Shown here one piece after another: positions 45,502-52,347 of a stretch of 64,000 bases of DNA (positions are counted from its first letter, which is position 1; each line of letters begins with the position of its first letter). The notes beneath the pieces were generated by a model that had not been told where the DNA came from, did no database searches, and worked only from the letters and a program-made list of their open reading frames with translations. The stretch comes from Citricoccus zhacaiensis (GTDB taxonomy: Bacteria > Actinomycetota > Actinomycetes > Actinomycetales > Micrococcaceae). The stretch lies in assembly GCF_014645315.1 (NCBI RefSeq), contig NZ_BMLQ01000003.1:247804-311803 (forward strand), read 5' to 3'. Made by a program: the position numbers and the translations under genes.

Positions 45502-46622
45502 ACGGCCCGGCGGTGGACACCCGGAGCGAGCTGGCGCTGGAGGCCGATGCCCGGGGCATCCGTGATGTGCTGGAGCGGTACCAGGAGAACGGCTGGACGG
45601 ACGGACTGCCCGTGGTGCCCGTGAGCGAGTCGATCGTCGACGAGTTCCTGGCCACCTCACCGCTGGACCCGGACGAGGTCCTGTTCGCCACCCCGCACCT
45701 GAATCGGGAGCTGACGGTCCGCTACGCGGCCATCAATGCGGCCCTGGCCGGCTGCCGCCCCGAGTACTTCCCCGTGGTGGTGGCGGCATGGAAGGGCATT
45801 GCGCAGGAGCCCAACCCGCGCAAGGGGATCTGGCAGTCGACCACCGGCACGGCACCTTTCACCGTGGTGAACGGCCCCGTCCGGGAACGGCTGGACATCA
45901 ACTCCCGCGGCAACATCTTCGGCTCCGGCCACCGGGCCAATGCCACGATCGGGCGGGCCATCAGGCTGGCCCTGATCAACGTCTTCGGGCTCCGGCCGCA
46001 CCAGCTGGACCAGGCCACCCAGGCCACCCCGGCCAAGTACACCGCCGTCATCGGGGAGAACCAGGAGCAGAGTCCCTGGCCCTCCCTGCACACGGAGTAC
46101 GGCTTCGCCGAGGACGACGATGTGGTCACCTCGTTCGTGGTCCGCTCGGTCATGCACATCGAGGCCCGTCACACCCAGGAGGCCGAGCAGCTGGCCCTGG
46201 ACTTTACGGATTCGATCACCCGTACCGGTGCCTTCATCCACGAGTACACCAACGCCCTGCTGGTGCTGAGCCCGGAACACGCCCAGGTCTTCGCGGGGGC
46301 CGGCTGGGACAAGGACCAGTTGCGCCGGTTCATCTTCGACCATGCCTACCGGAGCCGGGGAGACCTGGGCCGCGTGGGCAAGGACGCCATCTCCCACCAC
46401 GCCCGGTGGCGGCTGGCGGCCGGCCACCCGGACGCGATCGCGGACACCGCGCAGGGGTCGCAGACCCCGGACCGGGTACCGGCCCTGGCCGCCCCGGAAT
46501 CGGTCCAGATCGTGGTGGCCGGGGCCAACAACGCGGGCGTCTCCGCCGTCGTCGAGGTCTTCGGGCTGAACCCGCGGCTGCGGCCCTCCTCCTACAGCGC
46601 CGTCGAGTACCGGACGAGCTGA
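45498..46622 (+). CDS. UGSC-partner protein (second copy)
   Basis: A 374-residue protein of the same length as its paralogue at 32386. Conserved blocks: YQENGWTDGLPVVPVSE, AINAALAGCRPEYFPVVVAAW (Cys86), FGSGHRANATIGRAIRLALINVFGLRPHQLDQATQ, GENQEQSPWPSL, VAGANNAGVSAVVEVFG. The GTG at 45498 overlaps the UGSC stop. No known catalytic motif recognised. A soluble cytoplasmic protein by composition. Confidence 0.72.
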   Translation: MNGPAVDTRSELALEADARGIRDVLERYQENGWTDGLPVVPVSESIVDEFLATSPLDPDEVLFATPHLNRELTVRYAAINAALAGCRPEYFPVVVAAWKGIAQEPNPRKGIWQSTTGTAPFTVVNGPVRERLDINSRGNIFGSGHRANATIGRAIRLALINVFGLRPHQLDQATQATPAKYTAVIGENQEQSPWPSLHTEYGFAEDDDVVTSFVVRSVMHIEARHTQEAEQLALDFTDSITRTGAFIHEYTNALLVLSPEHAQVFAGAGWDKDQLRRFIFDHAYRSRGDLGRVGKDAISHHARWRLAAGHPDAIADTAQGSQTPDRVPALAAPESVQIVVAGANNAGVSAVVEVFGLNPRLRPSSYSAVEYRTS

Positions 46623-46658
46623 CCACCCAGAACACCACCCAGAACACCACCCAGAACA
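46623..46658 (+). repeat. Three tandem 12-bp units
   Basis: CCACCCAGAACA occurs three times without change at 46623-46634, 46635-46646 and 46647-46658, directly after the stop of the UGSC-partner gene and before the small CxDC gene. Non-coding; effect unknown. Confidence 0.85.
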
Positions 46659-46692
46659 CCGGCCGGAACCCGGCCGGAGAAAGGAGCCACTG

Positions 46693-46980
46693 ATGGCTAC
46701 CACCACCGAACCTGAGGCACAGGTCATCGACGCAGCGCTGGCCGACTTCCGGCAGATGATGGCCAGCGACGGCTACCGCGTCCTCTGGGCTCCGGACCCC
46801 GCCCCAGCCCCCGACTCGGCCACCGAGGCCGGAACCCGGCTCACGGTCACCATCGAGGCGGGCCCGGAGGCCTGCGCTGACTGCCTGTCCCCGACGCCGG
46901 TCATGGAGGCCATCCTCCAGAAGCAGCTCGCCGGGACCCCGTACACGGTCGGCTCGGTCACCCTGCCGAGCGGTCACTGA
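46693..46980 (+). CDS. Small CxDC protein, possible diverged NifU-type domain (second copy)
   Basis: A 95-residue paralogue of the protein at 44513-44755: FRQMMASDGY...LTVTIEAGPEACADCLSPTPVMEAILQKQLAG...YTVGSVTLP, with Cys61 and Cys64. It has a longer loop rich in Ala/Pro/Asp between DGY and the strands. GAAAGGAGCCACTG is a strong ribosome binding site. Likely co-transcribed with the UGSC pair, ending at the hairpin at 47001. Confidence 0.68.
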   Translation: MATTTEPEAQVIDAALADFRQMMASDGYRVLWAPDPAPAPDSATEAGTRLTVTIEAGPEACADCLSPTPVMEAILQKQLAGTPYTVGSVTLPSGH

Positions 46981-47000
46981 CACCCGCCCTACCAGCACGC

Positions 47001-47047
47001 CACACAGCACGTGCCCCGTCCGTTGAGGACGGGGCACGTGCTGTGTG
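47001..47047. terminator. Bidirectional terminator, 21-bp perfect stem
   Basis: 47001-47021 pairs perfectly with 47027-47047 around the loop GTTGA, between the ends of the convergent small CxDC gene and the ABC binding-protein gene. Confidence 0.75.
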
Positions 47048-47073
47048 CGGTGAACCGGTGAAGCGGAGACGAG

Positions 47074-48210
47074 TCAGGCAGGCAGGAGGTCGTTGGTCAT
47101 CCAGGACTCCGGGGAGTCCACCGGCTCGATGCGGCCCGTCTCGACCAATTCCTCGATGGAGGCGAGCCAGATCTCCTCATCCGTGACCAGTGGATCCGGT
47201 TCCTTGTCATTGACGAAGTTCTGGACCTGCACGTCCAGGGCGGAGCGGGCCACGGAGTCGTTGTCGAGGCTGGCGAAGGAGTTCTCCTCCCGCAGCGCCT
47301 CGAGGGTCTTCGTCCGGTCCGCGTCGTCCACCATGAAGGTCACCGCGTCCTGCAGCGAGGCCAGAAAGGCTCGGAGCTGGTCCGGCTTCTCCTGGATGTG
47401 CTGGTCGGTGGTGACGAAGTACTGCCGATCGGAGATGACAGGGGACAAATCCCCGAGCACGATGGCGTCGGCACCGGCTTGCATGTCCAGCAGCAGGAAG
47501 CTCTGGTCCGGGCTGGAGATGTAGCCGTCGATCTGCCCCCGCTGGATCATCTCCCAGGACGCGGGATTGTCCGTGACCACCTGGAGATTGACCTGCTCGG
47601 AGTCCACGCCGGCGTTCTCCAGGGTCAGGCGGAGGTTGTTCTCCGTGCTCCCGCCCTCGGAGGGGATGCCGATGGTCATGCCCACCATGTCCTGAGCGGT
47701 GGTGATGGGGCGCTCCTTCGAGAAGTTGATGCGCTGGGCCGGTCCCCGGGCGATGGTGGCGATGTTCACCACGTCCTGCCCCTGGGCGCGTGCCGCGGCC
47801 AGGTCCACCGTGTTGCAGCGGGCCACGAGGCCGGCACCGGCGATCATCGCCTGGAGTGACGGCGAGGTGCCGCGGGCCACCTCATAGCCGAGCTCGATGC
47901 CATGGGCGGCATCGTGACCGGCGGCCATGGCCAGCATCTCGGCGGCGAAGGACAGGGTCTCGAACGGCAGGAAGCTGATGTAGGTCACCTCGCCCAGTGA
48001 GGCCTCTCCACCGCCGTCTGTGCCACCGCCCGCGGCTCCCTCTGTGCCGCAGGAGGCCAGGGCACCGGCCCCGGCCACGGCCAGGACCCCGGCGCCGAAG
48101 CCGCGGAAGAGGGTGCGCCTGCTGAGGCCACGGCCGAGCAGCCCTGTGTCGGATCGAAGTGGTCCCGGAGAGGTGCGGGGATGAGGGGTCGGGATGGCGG
48201 GCCTGGTCAT
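47074..48210 (-). CDS. ABC substrate-binding protein (NitT/TauT type), Tat lipoprotein
   Basis: A 378-residue extracytoplasmic binding protein. The N-terminus has a twin-arginine motif (SRRTLFRGF) and a lipobox LASC, so it is probably Tat-exported and lipidated. The body (IARGPAQRINFSK, GMTIGIPSEGGSTENNLRLTLENAGVD, NPASWEMIQRGQIDGYISS) is of the NMT1/THI5, SsuA-like type. It overlaps the IclR gene (ATGA), last gene of the operon ATPase, permease, IclR, binding protein. Ligand unknown: sulfonates, nitriles, aromatic acids or pyrimidines are all known for this type. Confidence 0.87.
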   Translation of the reverse strand: MTRPAIPTPHPRTSPGPLRSDTGLLGRGLSRRTLFRGFGAGVLAVAGAGALASCGTEGAAGGGTDGGGEASLGEVTYISFLPFETLSFAAEMLAMAAGHDAAHGIELGYEVARGTSPSLQAMIAGAGLVARCNTVDLAAARAQGQDVVNIATIARGPAQRINFSKERPITTAQDMVGMTIGIPSEGGSTENNLRLTLENAGVDSEQVNLQVVTDNPASWEMIQRGQIDGYISSPDQSFLLLDMQAGADAIVLGDLSPVISDRQYFVTTDQHIQEKPDQLRAFLASLQDAVTFMVDDADRTKTLEALREENSFASLDNDSVARSALDVQVQNFVNDKEPDPLVTDEEIWLASIEELVETGRIEPVDSPESWMTNDLLPA

Positions 48211-49151
48211 GAGTGATCTCCTCCGGAGTCGGTTGCGGTGCTGCGGGGCCGGCCGGTGCCGGCATCGGCGGGCAGGGGGATGTGCTGTTCCAGGGCCGTG
48301 CGCTGGATGGAGCGCGCTGTGCTCCGGACGAGCAGCCCGTAGGGGGTGTTGGTGGTCCCCTCGGGGACCACGATGGAGATGGCGGCCACCGGCCGACCCT
48401 GGCGGTCCAGGATCGGTGCTCCGATACCGACGCGGGGGAAGGTCCGGTTGTTGTTGACCGAGTACCCGGTGGCCCGGGTCTCCGCCAGGGCCGCGCGGAC
48501 GGCGCCGGCGGCATCGGCACCGGTGCCCTGGCGCTCCTCCAGCCGGGCCAGGTACCGCTGCTGGGCGGCCGGGTCCTGGAAGGCCAGCAGGGCCATGCCC
48601 ACGGCCACCACGTGGTAGGGGTCCCGTTGGCCGATGCGCGGACGCTCGTTGCCCGGGCCGCGGGGCCGCAGGCTCTCCACGGTGGTGATCTGCTGCCCGT
48701 CCGGGATGCCGAGGTGGACGGGGAATCCCGTGGTGGAGTAGAGGTCCTGCATGAACGGAAGGGCCACCCGCTGCAGGCCGTGGGTCTTGGGCGCCAGCAG
48801 GCCGAAGTTCCAGAGGTCCACGCCGATGCACAGCAGGTCCTCGTCATCGCGGTCGAGCATCCCGAGGGACAGCAGCTCACCGACCATGCGGTGGGTGGTG
48901 GTCAGCGGCAGCCCTGACCGTCGGCTCAGATCGGACAGGGTCAGGTGCGTGTGCTCGTGGTCGAAGGCGGAGAGCAGCCGGTGCAGGCGGCCCAGGACGG
49001 ACCGCCGCGGATGATCTGCTGCCGGCCCGCGGTGCGGCGGTGGGAGGGTTCCACCGGACGAGGGCACGACGACGAGGCGCGGGTGGCGCTGATTCTCGCC
49101 GACCGGTGTGGTCCGGCCCGCCACGGCGGATGGTGCGCCGAGGGCAGTCAT
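48207..49151 (-). CDS. IclR-family regulator inside an ABC operon
   Basis: A 314-residue IclR protein with a 50-residue Pro/Arg-rich N-terminal tail. HTH: LTLSDLSRRSGLPLTTTHRMVGELLSLGML; effector domain has HLGIPDGQQITTVESLRPRG, GVGIGAPILDRQGRPVAAISIVV. It overlaps both its neighbours by 4 nt (permease upstream, binding protein downstream), so it is made in step with the importer. Its recognition helix resembles those at 19972 and 20858. The operon promoter carries a TTCC-N7-GGAA palindrome. Confidence 0.86.
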   Translation of the reverse strand: MTALGAPSAVAGRTTPVGENQRHPRLVVVPSSGGTLPPPHRGPAADHPRRSVLGRLHRLLSAFDHEHTHLTLSDLSRRSGLPLTTTHRMVGELLSLGMLDRDDEDLLCIGVDLWNFGLLAPKTHGLQRVALPFMQDLYSTTGFPVHLGIPDGQQITTVESLRPRGPGNERPRIGQRDPYHVVAVGMALLAFQDPAAQQRYLARLEERQGTGADAAGAVRAALAETRATGYSVNNNRTFPRVGIGAPILDRQGRPVAAISIVVPEGTTNTPYGLLVRSTARSIQRTALEQHIPLPADAGTGRPRSTATDSGGDHS

Positions 49152-49945
49152 GCCACGTTCCCCTGCTGCGCGTACACGGACTCGTGCCAGGGGATCAGGA
49201 AGCGCTTCAGGATGAAGACCGCTCCGTAGAGCACCAGGCCGAGGACGGCGAGCAGGACGACCACGCCGAACAGCCCGGGGGCATCCAGTTGGTTCAGGGT
49301 CCGTACCACCATGTAGCCGAGCCCCTCGTTGCCGCCGAGATATTCGCCCACGATGGCCCCGATCACGGCGAACACGATGCCGGTCTCCATGCCCGCCAGC
49401 AGATACGGCATCACGCTGCGGAAATCGAGGTTGGTGAAGCGCTGCATCTTTCCCGCGTTCAGGGCGGTCATGACGTCCCGGTGCCCGGGGTCGATCGACT
49501 TCACGCCCAGGAGGACGTTCAGCATGATCGGGAAGAAGGCCAGCATGGCGGCGATGATGACTTTCGAGCTCATGCCGAAGCCGAACCAGATCACGAACAA
49601 CGGCACGAAGGCGACCTTCGGCACCACCTGCAGCAGGACGATGATCGGCCGGACCGTCATCTCCAGCCAGGCCACCTTGCCCAGGACGACCCCCACCAGG
49701 ACGCCGAGGACCACGGCCAACAGGAAGCCCATGATGATCTCCGAGGCGGTGATCCACGCATGGCTCCACACCTCCGGGTCCTGGACCAGCTCGCCCAGCC
49801 GCTCGGCGATCAGCGAGGGCGGAGGCAGGATGAGGGTGGAGACGTCGAAGGCACGGACACTGACCTCCCAGATGGTGCACAGCACCACGATGAGCAGGGG
49901 TGCGCCGACCCAGGGCAGGAGCCGTCCCAGTCGAGATGAGCTCAT
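49148..49945 (-). CDS. ABC permease (SsuC/TauC type)
   Basis: A 265-residue permease with six membrane helices. The EAA loop reads VKSIDPGHRDVMTALNAGKMQRFTNLDF, a loosely conserved version for this family. FAVIGAIVGEYLGGNEGLGYMVV is a typical block. ATGA overlap with the ATPase gene upstream and the IclR gene downstream. Confidence 0.9.
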   Translation of the reverse strand: MSSSRLGRLLPWVGAPLLIVVLCTIWEVSVRAFDVSTLILPPPSLIAERLGELVQDPEVWSHAWITASEIIMGFLLAVVLGVLVGVVLGKVAWLEMTVRPIIVLLQVVPKVAFVPLFVIWFGFGMSSKVIIAAMLAFFPIMLNVLLGVKSIDPGHRDVMTALNAGKMQRFTNLDFRSVMPYLLAGMETGIVFAVIGAIVGEYLGGNEGLGYMVVRTLNQLDAPGLFGVVVLLAVLGLVLYGAVFILKRFLIPWHESVYAQQGNVA

Positions 49946-50796
49946 GATTCCTCGCTTTCCAGAGCGTGCCGGAGGTCGCGGACGGTGGAGCCGAAGGCCT
50001 CGGTGGCCTGGACGTCGAGCGGGCGGGGGCGGTCGAGGCCGACCTCCACGATGGACTGGATGCGTCCCGGTCGTGGGGTCAGCTGCACCACCCGGTCCCC
50101 GATGAAGACCGCCTCGGAGATGTCGTGCGTGACGAAGACGACGGTGGCCTCCGTGGCCAGGGTGATGCGCTGGAGTTCCAGGTTCATCTTCTCCCGGGTC
50201 AAGGCGTCCAGGGCGCCGAAGGGCTCGTCCATGAGCAACAGCTCGGGGTCCCTGCTCAGGGCGCGGGCGATGGCCACCCGCTGACGCATGCCGCCGGAGA
50301 GCTCGCGCGGGTAGGACTTCAGGAAATCACCCAGCCCCACCAGATCGGCCAGTTCGGTGGCCCGGCGGCGGCGCTCGGCCTTGCCCACGCCGCGGAGCTT
50401 GAGGGGCAGGGCGATGTTGTCCGTGATGTCGAACCAGGGAAACAGGTGGGGTTCCTGGAAGACCACCCCCAGTTGCTCCAGCACACCGCTTTCCACGGCG
50501 TGTCCCTTCCAGAGCGGCTTTCCGGAGACATAGACGTTGCCCTCGGTGGGCGGCAGCAGTCCGGCCATGATGCGCAGCAGGGTGGACTTGCCACAGCCGG
50601 AGCGGCCGATCAGGGAGACCGTCTCGCCCTCGGAGATATCCAGGTTGATGTCCTGGAGTGCCTCGGTGCGCTGGGTCTTGGTCGCGAAGACCTTGGACAC
50701 GGACTTGATGGAGAAGGTGGCCGGTGCCGCCTCCGGTGGGTTGTTCTCAGGCGTGGGGGCGTCTGACCTGACGCCTGCTGGGCTGGTCTGCACCAC
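49942..50796 (-). CDS. ABC ATP-binding protein (SsuB/TauB type)
   Basis: A 284-residue ATPase: Walker A GRSGCGKST, signature LSGGMRQR, Walker B LLMDEPFGALDA, switch VTHDISEA. The reading frame is open further up, but GTAGGAGGT six bases before the GTG at 50796 makes that the best start. First gene of the four-gene importer operon. It is divergent from the MaoC operon. Confidence 0.9.
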   Translation of the reverse strand: MVQTSPAGVRSDAPTPENNPPEAAPATFSIKSVSKVFATKTQRTEALQDINLDISEGETVSLIGRSGCGKSTLLRIMAGLLPPTEGNVYVSGKPLWKGHAVESGVLEQLGVVFQEPHLFPWFDITDNIALPLKLRGVGKAERRRRATELADLVGLGDFLKSYPRELSGGMRQRVAIARALSRDPELLLMDEPFGALDALTREKMNLELQRITLATEATVVFVTHDISEAVFIGDRVVQLTPRPGRIQSIVEVGLDRPRPLDVQATEAFGSTVRDLRHALESEES

Positions 50797-50820
50797 GGAT
50801 GGACCTCCTACAAGGGTGAG

Positions 50821-50836
50821 GTGGATCACAGTCACG
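50821..50836. promoter_or_regulatory. Weak CRP/GlxR-like site
   Basis: GTGGA-N6-TCACG, 7 of 10 or fewer matches to the consensus, but in the same position class as better sites elsewhere. In the divergent gap between the ABC and MaoC operons. Confidence 0.25.
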
Positions 50837-50869
50837 GTAACCGGGGAGGAAGAGGCCCAGAACGGCCCC

Positions 50870-50884
50870 TTCCGGAGAACGGAA
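50870..50884. promoter_or_regulatory. TTCC-N7-GGAA operator
   Basis: TTCC-GGAGAAC-GGAA, extended to perfect 6-bp arms (CCTTCC/GGAAGG). About 74 bp before the ABC ATPase start and 64 bp before the MaoC start, so it could serve either. Confidence 0.6.
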
Positions 50885-50917
50885 GGAGGGTGGAGGTGCC
50901 GGTCCTCCGCCCCCTAG

Positions 50918-50936
50918 GTTTCAGGCAACCTGAGAA
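50918..50936. promoter_or_regulatory. Second MarR-type operator
   Basis: GTTTCAGG-CAA-CCTGAGAA, matching the palindrome at 15398-15416 at 15 of 19 positions. It ends 12 bp before the MaoC start and overlaps its ribosome-binding region, as expected for repression. Confidence 0.65.
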
Positions 50937-50947
50937 AGGGAATCCGT

Positions 50948-51418
50948 ATGAGCACCCCATTGACCACCCCGGTGACCGTGCCCCTGGACGAGCTCCCCGG
51001 CCTGCAGGGCCGGACCCTGGGCCCGTCGGACTGGCGGACCATCAGCCAGGAGGACATCGACGTCTTCGCGGACCTGACGGGGGACCACAATCCCATCCAC
51101 GTGGACGAGGCCTTCGCCGCCAGCAGCGTCTACGGCACGCGGATCGCCCACGGGCTGCTGTCCCTGAGCATCGTCGTCCCGCACCTGTCCCAGCTGTGGA
51201 AGGTGACCGGGGCCGGCGTCGGGATCAACTACGGCCTCAACAGGGTGCGCTTCCCGGCACCCACGCCGGCCGGTGCCCGGGTCCGCGCGCGGGCCGAGGT
51301 GCTGGAGGTGACGGAGCTCGACGGCGGATGGCAGGTCGTCCTGAAGGTCACCTATGAGATCGAGGGCGGTGAGAAGCCGGTCTGCGTGGCCGAGTTCGTC
51401 CTGAGGTACTACCGATGA
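50948..51418 (+). CDS. MaoC-type enoyl-CoA hydratase
   Basis: A 156-residue hot-dog hydratase. The active-site pattern DVFADLTGDHNPIHVDEAFA (Asp and His) and GTRIAHGLLSLSIVV are those of R-specific enoyl-CoA hydratases. AAAGGGAATCCGT precedes the ATG. It starts the operon MaoC, SDR, ligase, acyl-CoA dehydrogenase, joined by ATGA overlaps, that reads as a beta-oxidation-like module. Confidence 0.9.
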   Translation: MSTPLTTPVTVPLDELPGLQGRTLGPSDWRTISQEDIDVFADLTGDHNPIHVDEAFAASSVYGTRIAHGLLSLSIVVPHLSQLWKVTGAGVGINYGLNRVRFPAPTPAGARVRARAEVLEVTELDGGWQVVLKVTYEIEGGEKPVCVAEFVLRYYR

Positions 51419-52347
51419 GCGCGACCTCGGTCGGGGCCGCCACCCGTCTCGACGGCCAGGTCGCCGTGGTGACCGGCGCCGGGCGGAGCCTGGGCCGGGC
51501 CTACGCGCTGGCCCTGGCCGAGGCGGGGGCCGCCGTCGTGGTCAATGACCTGGACGGTTCCACGGCGGATGCCACCGCCGCGCAGATCCGAGCCTCCGGG
51601 GGCCGCGCCGTCGCCGTGGTGGCCGCGGTGGGCACGGCGGACACGGCGCAGGAGCTCGTGGACACGGCGGTGGGGGAATTCGGTCGGCTGGACGTCATGG
51701 TGGCCAACGCCGGGGCGCTGCGGGACCGCGTGCTGTGGAAGATGTCCGATGCAGATTTCGATCTGGTCATCTCCTCCCACCTCCGGGGCGCCTTCACGTG
51801 CGGCCGGGCGGCCGCCGTGGCGATGCGCGAGCAGGGTGAGGGCGGGCGGATCATCCTGATCGGTTCCCCCGCCGGGCAGTTCGGCAGCTTCGGGCAGACC
51901 AATTATGCCGCGGCGAAGGCCGGGCTGGTGGCCATGGCGCGGACGTGGTCCCTGGAACTGGCCCGGGCCAACATCACCGTCAACACGGTGATCCCCACGG
52001 CCCTGTCACCCATGACCGCGACCATTCCGGCCTATGCGCAGGTCTACGAGGACTTCCTCCAGGGCCGTCCCATCCCCGCCACCTACCGGCGGGAGCACGC
52101 CCTCGGTTCCCCGGAGGACGTGGCGCCCCTGGTCGTCTGGCTCGCCTCGCCGGCCTCGGCGGGCGTCACGGGTCAGGCCATCGGACTCGGCGGGGACCGC
52201 CTGACGCTCTACTCCCACGCGGACGTGCTGCGGACCCTGGACCACGACGGCGGCTGGTCACCGGAGGCGATCGACGGCGCCTGGCACGGGGGCCTGGACC
52301 GCCAGGCGCAGCCCTCCGGCCCGCGTTCCGCCCGGGAGAAGGCATGA
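51415..52347 (+). CDS. Short-chain dehydrogenase (3-hydroxyacyl-CoA type)
   Basis: A 310-residue SDR: TGAGRSLGRAYALALAEAGA coenzyme loop, ANAG, IGSPAGQFG and YAAAKAG catalytic residues. The ...RSLGRAYA form is close to the SDR domain of peroxisomal multifunctional enzyme type 2, which acts with a MaoC hydratase, fitting the gene next door. A C-terminal 40-residue extension with WSPEAIDGAW. ATGA overlaps on both sides. Confidence 0.87.
   Translation: MSATSVGAATRLDGQVAVVTGAGRSLGRAYALALAEAGAAVVVNDLDGSTADATAAQIRASGGRAVAVVAAVGTADTAQELVDTAVGEFGRLDVMVANAGALRDRVLWKMSDADFDLVISSHLRGAFTCGRAAAVAMREQGEGGRIILIGSPAGQFGSFGQTNYAAAKAGLVAMARTWSLELARANITVNTVIPTALSPMTATIPAYAQVYEDFLQGRPIPATYRREHALGSPEDVAPLVVWLASPASAGVTGQAIGLGGDRLTLYSHADVLRTLDHDGGWSPEAIDGAWHGGLDRQAQPSGPRSAREKA

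Noticed and set aside
36591-46980. Mobile element or insertion sequence causing the duplications
   Set aside because: No transposase, terminal inverted repeats or target duplications seen; ordinary tandem-type gene duplication with conversion explains the data.
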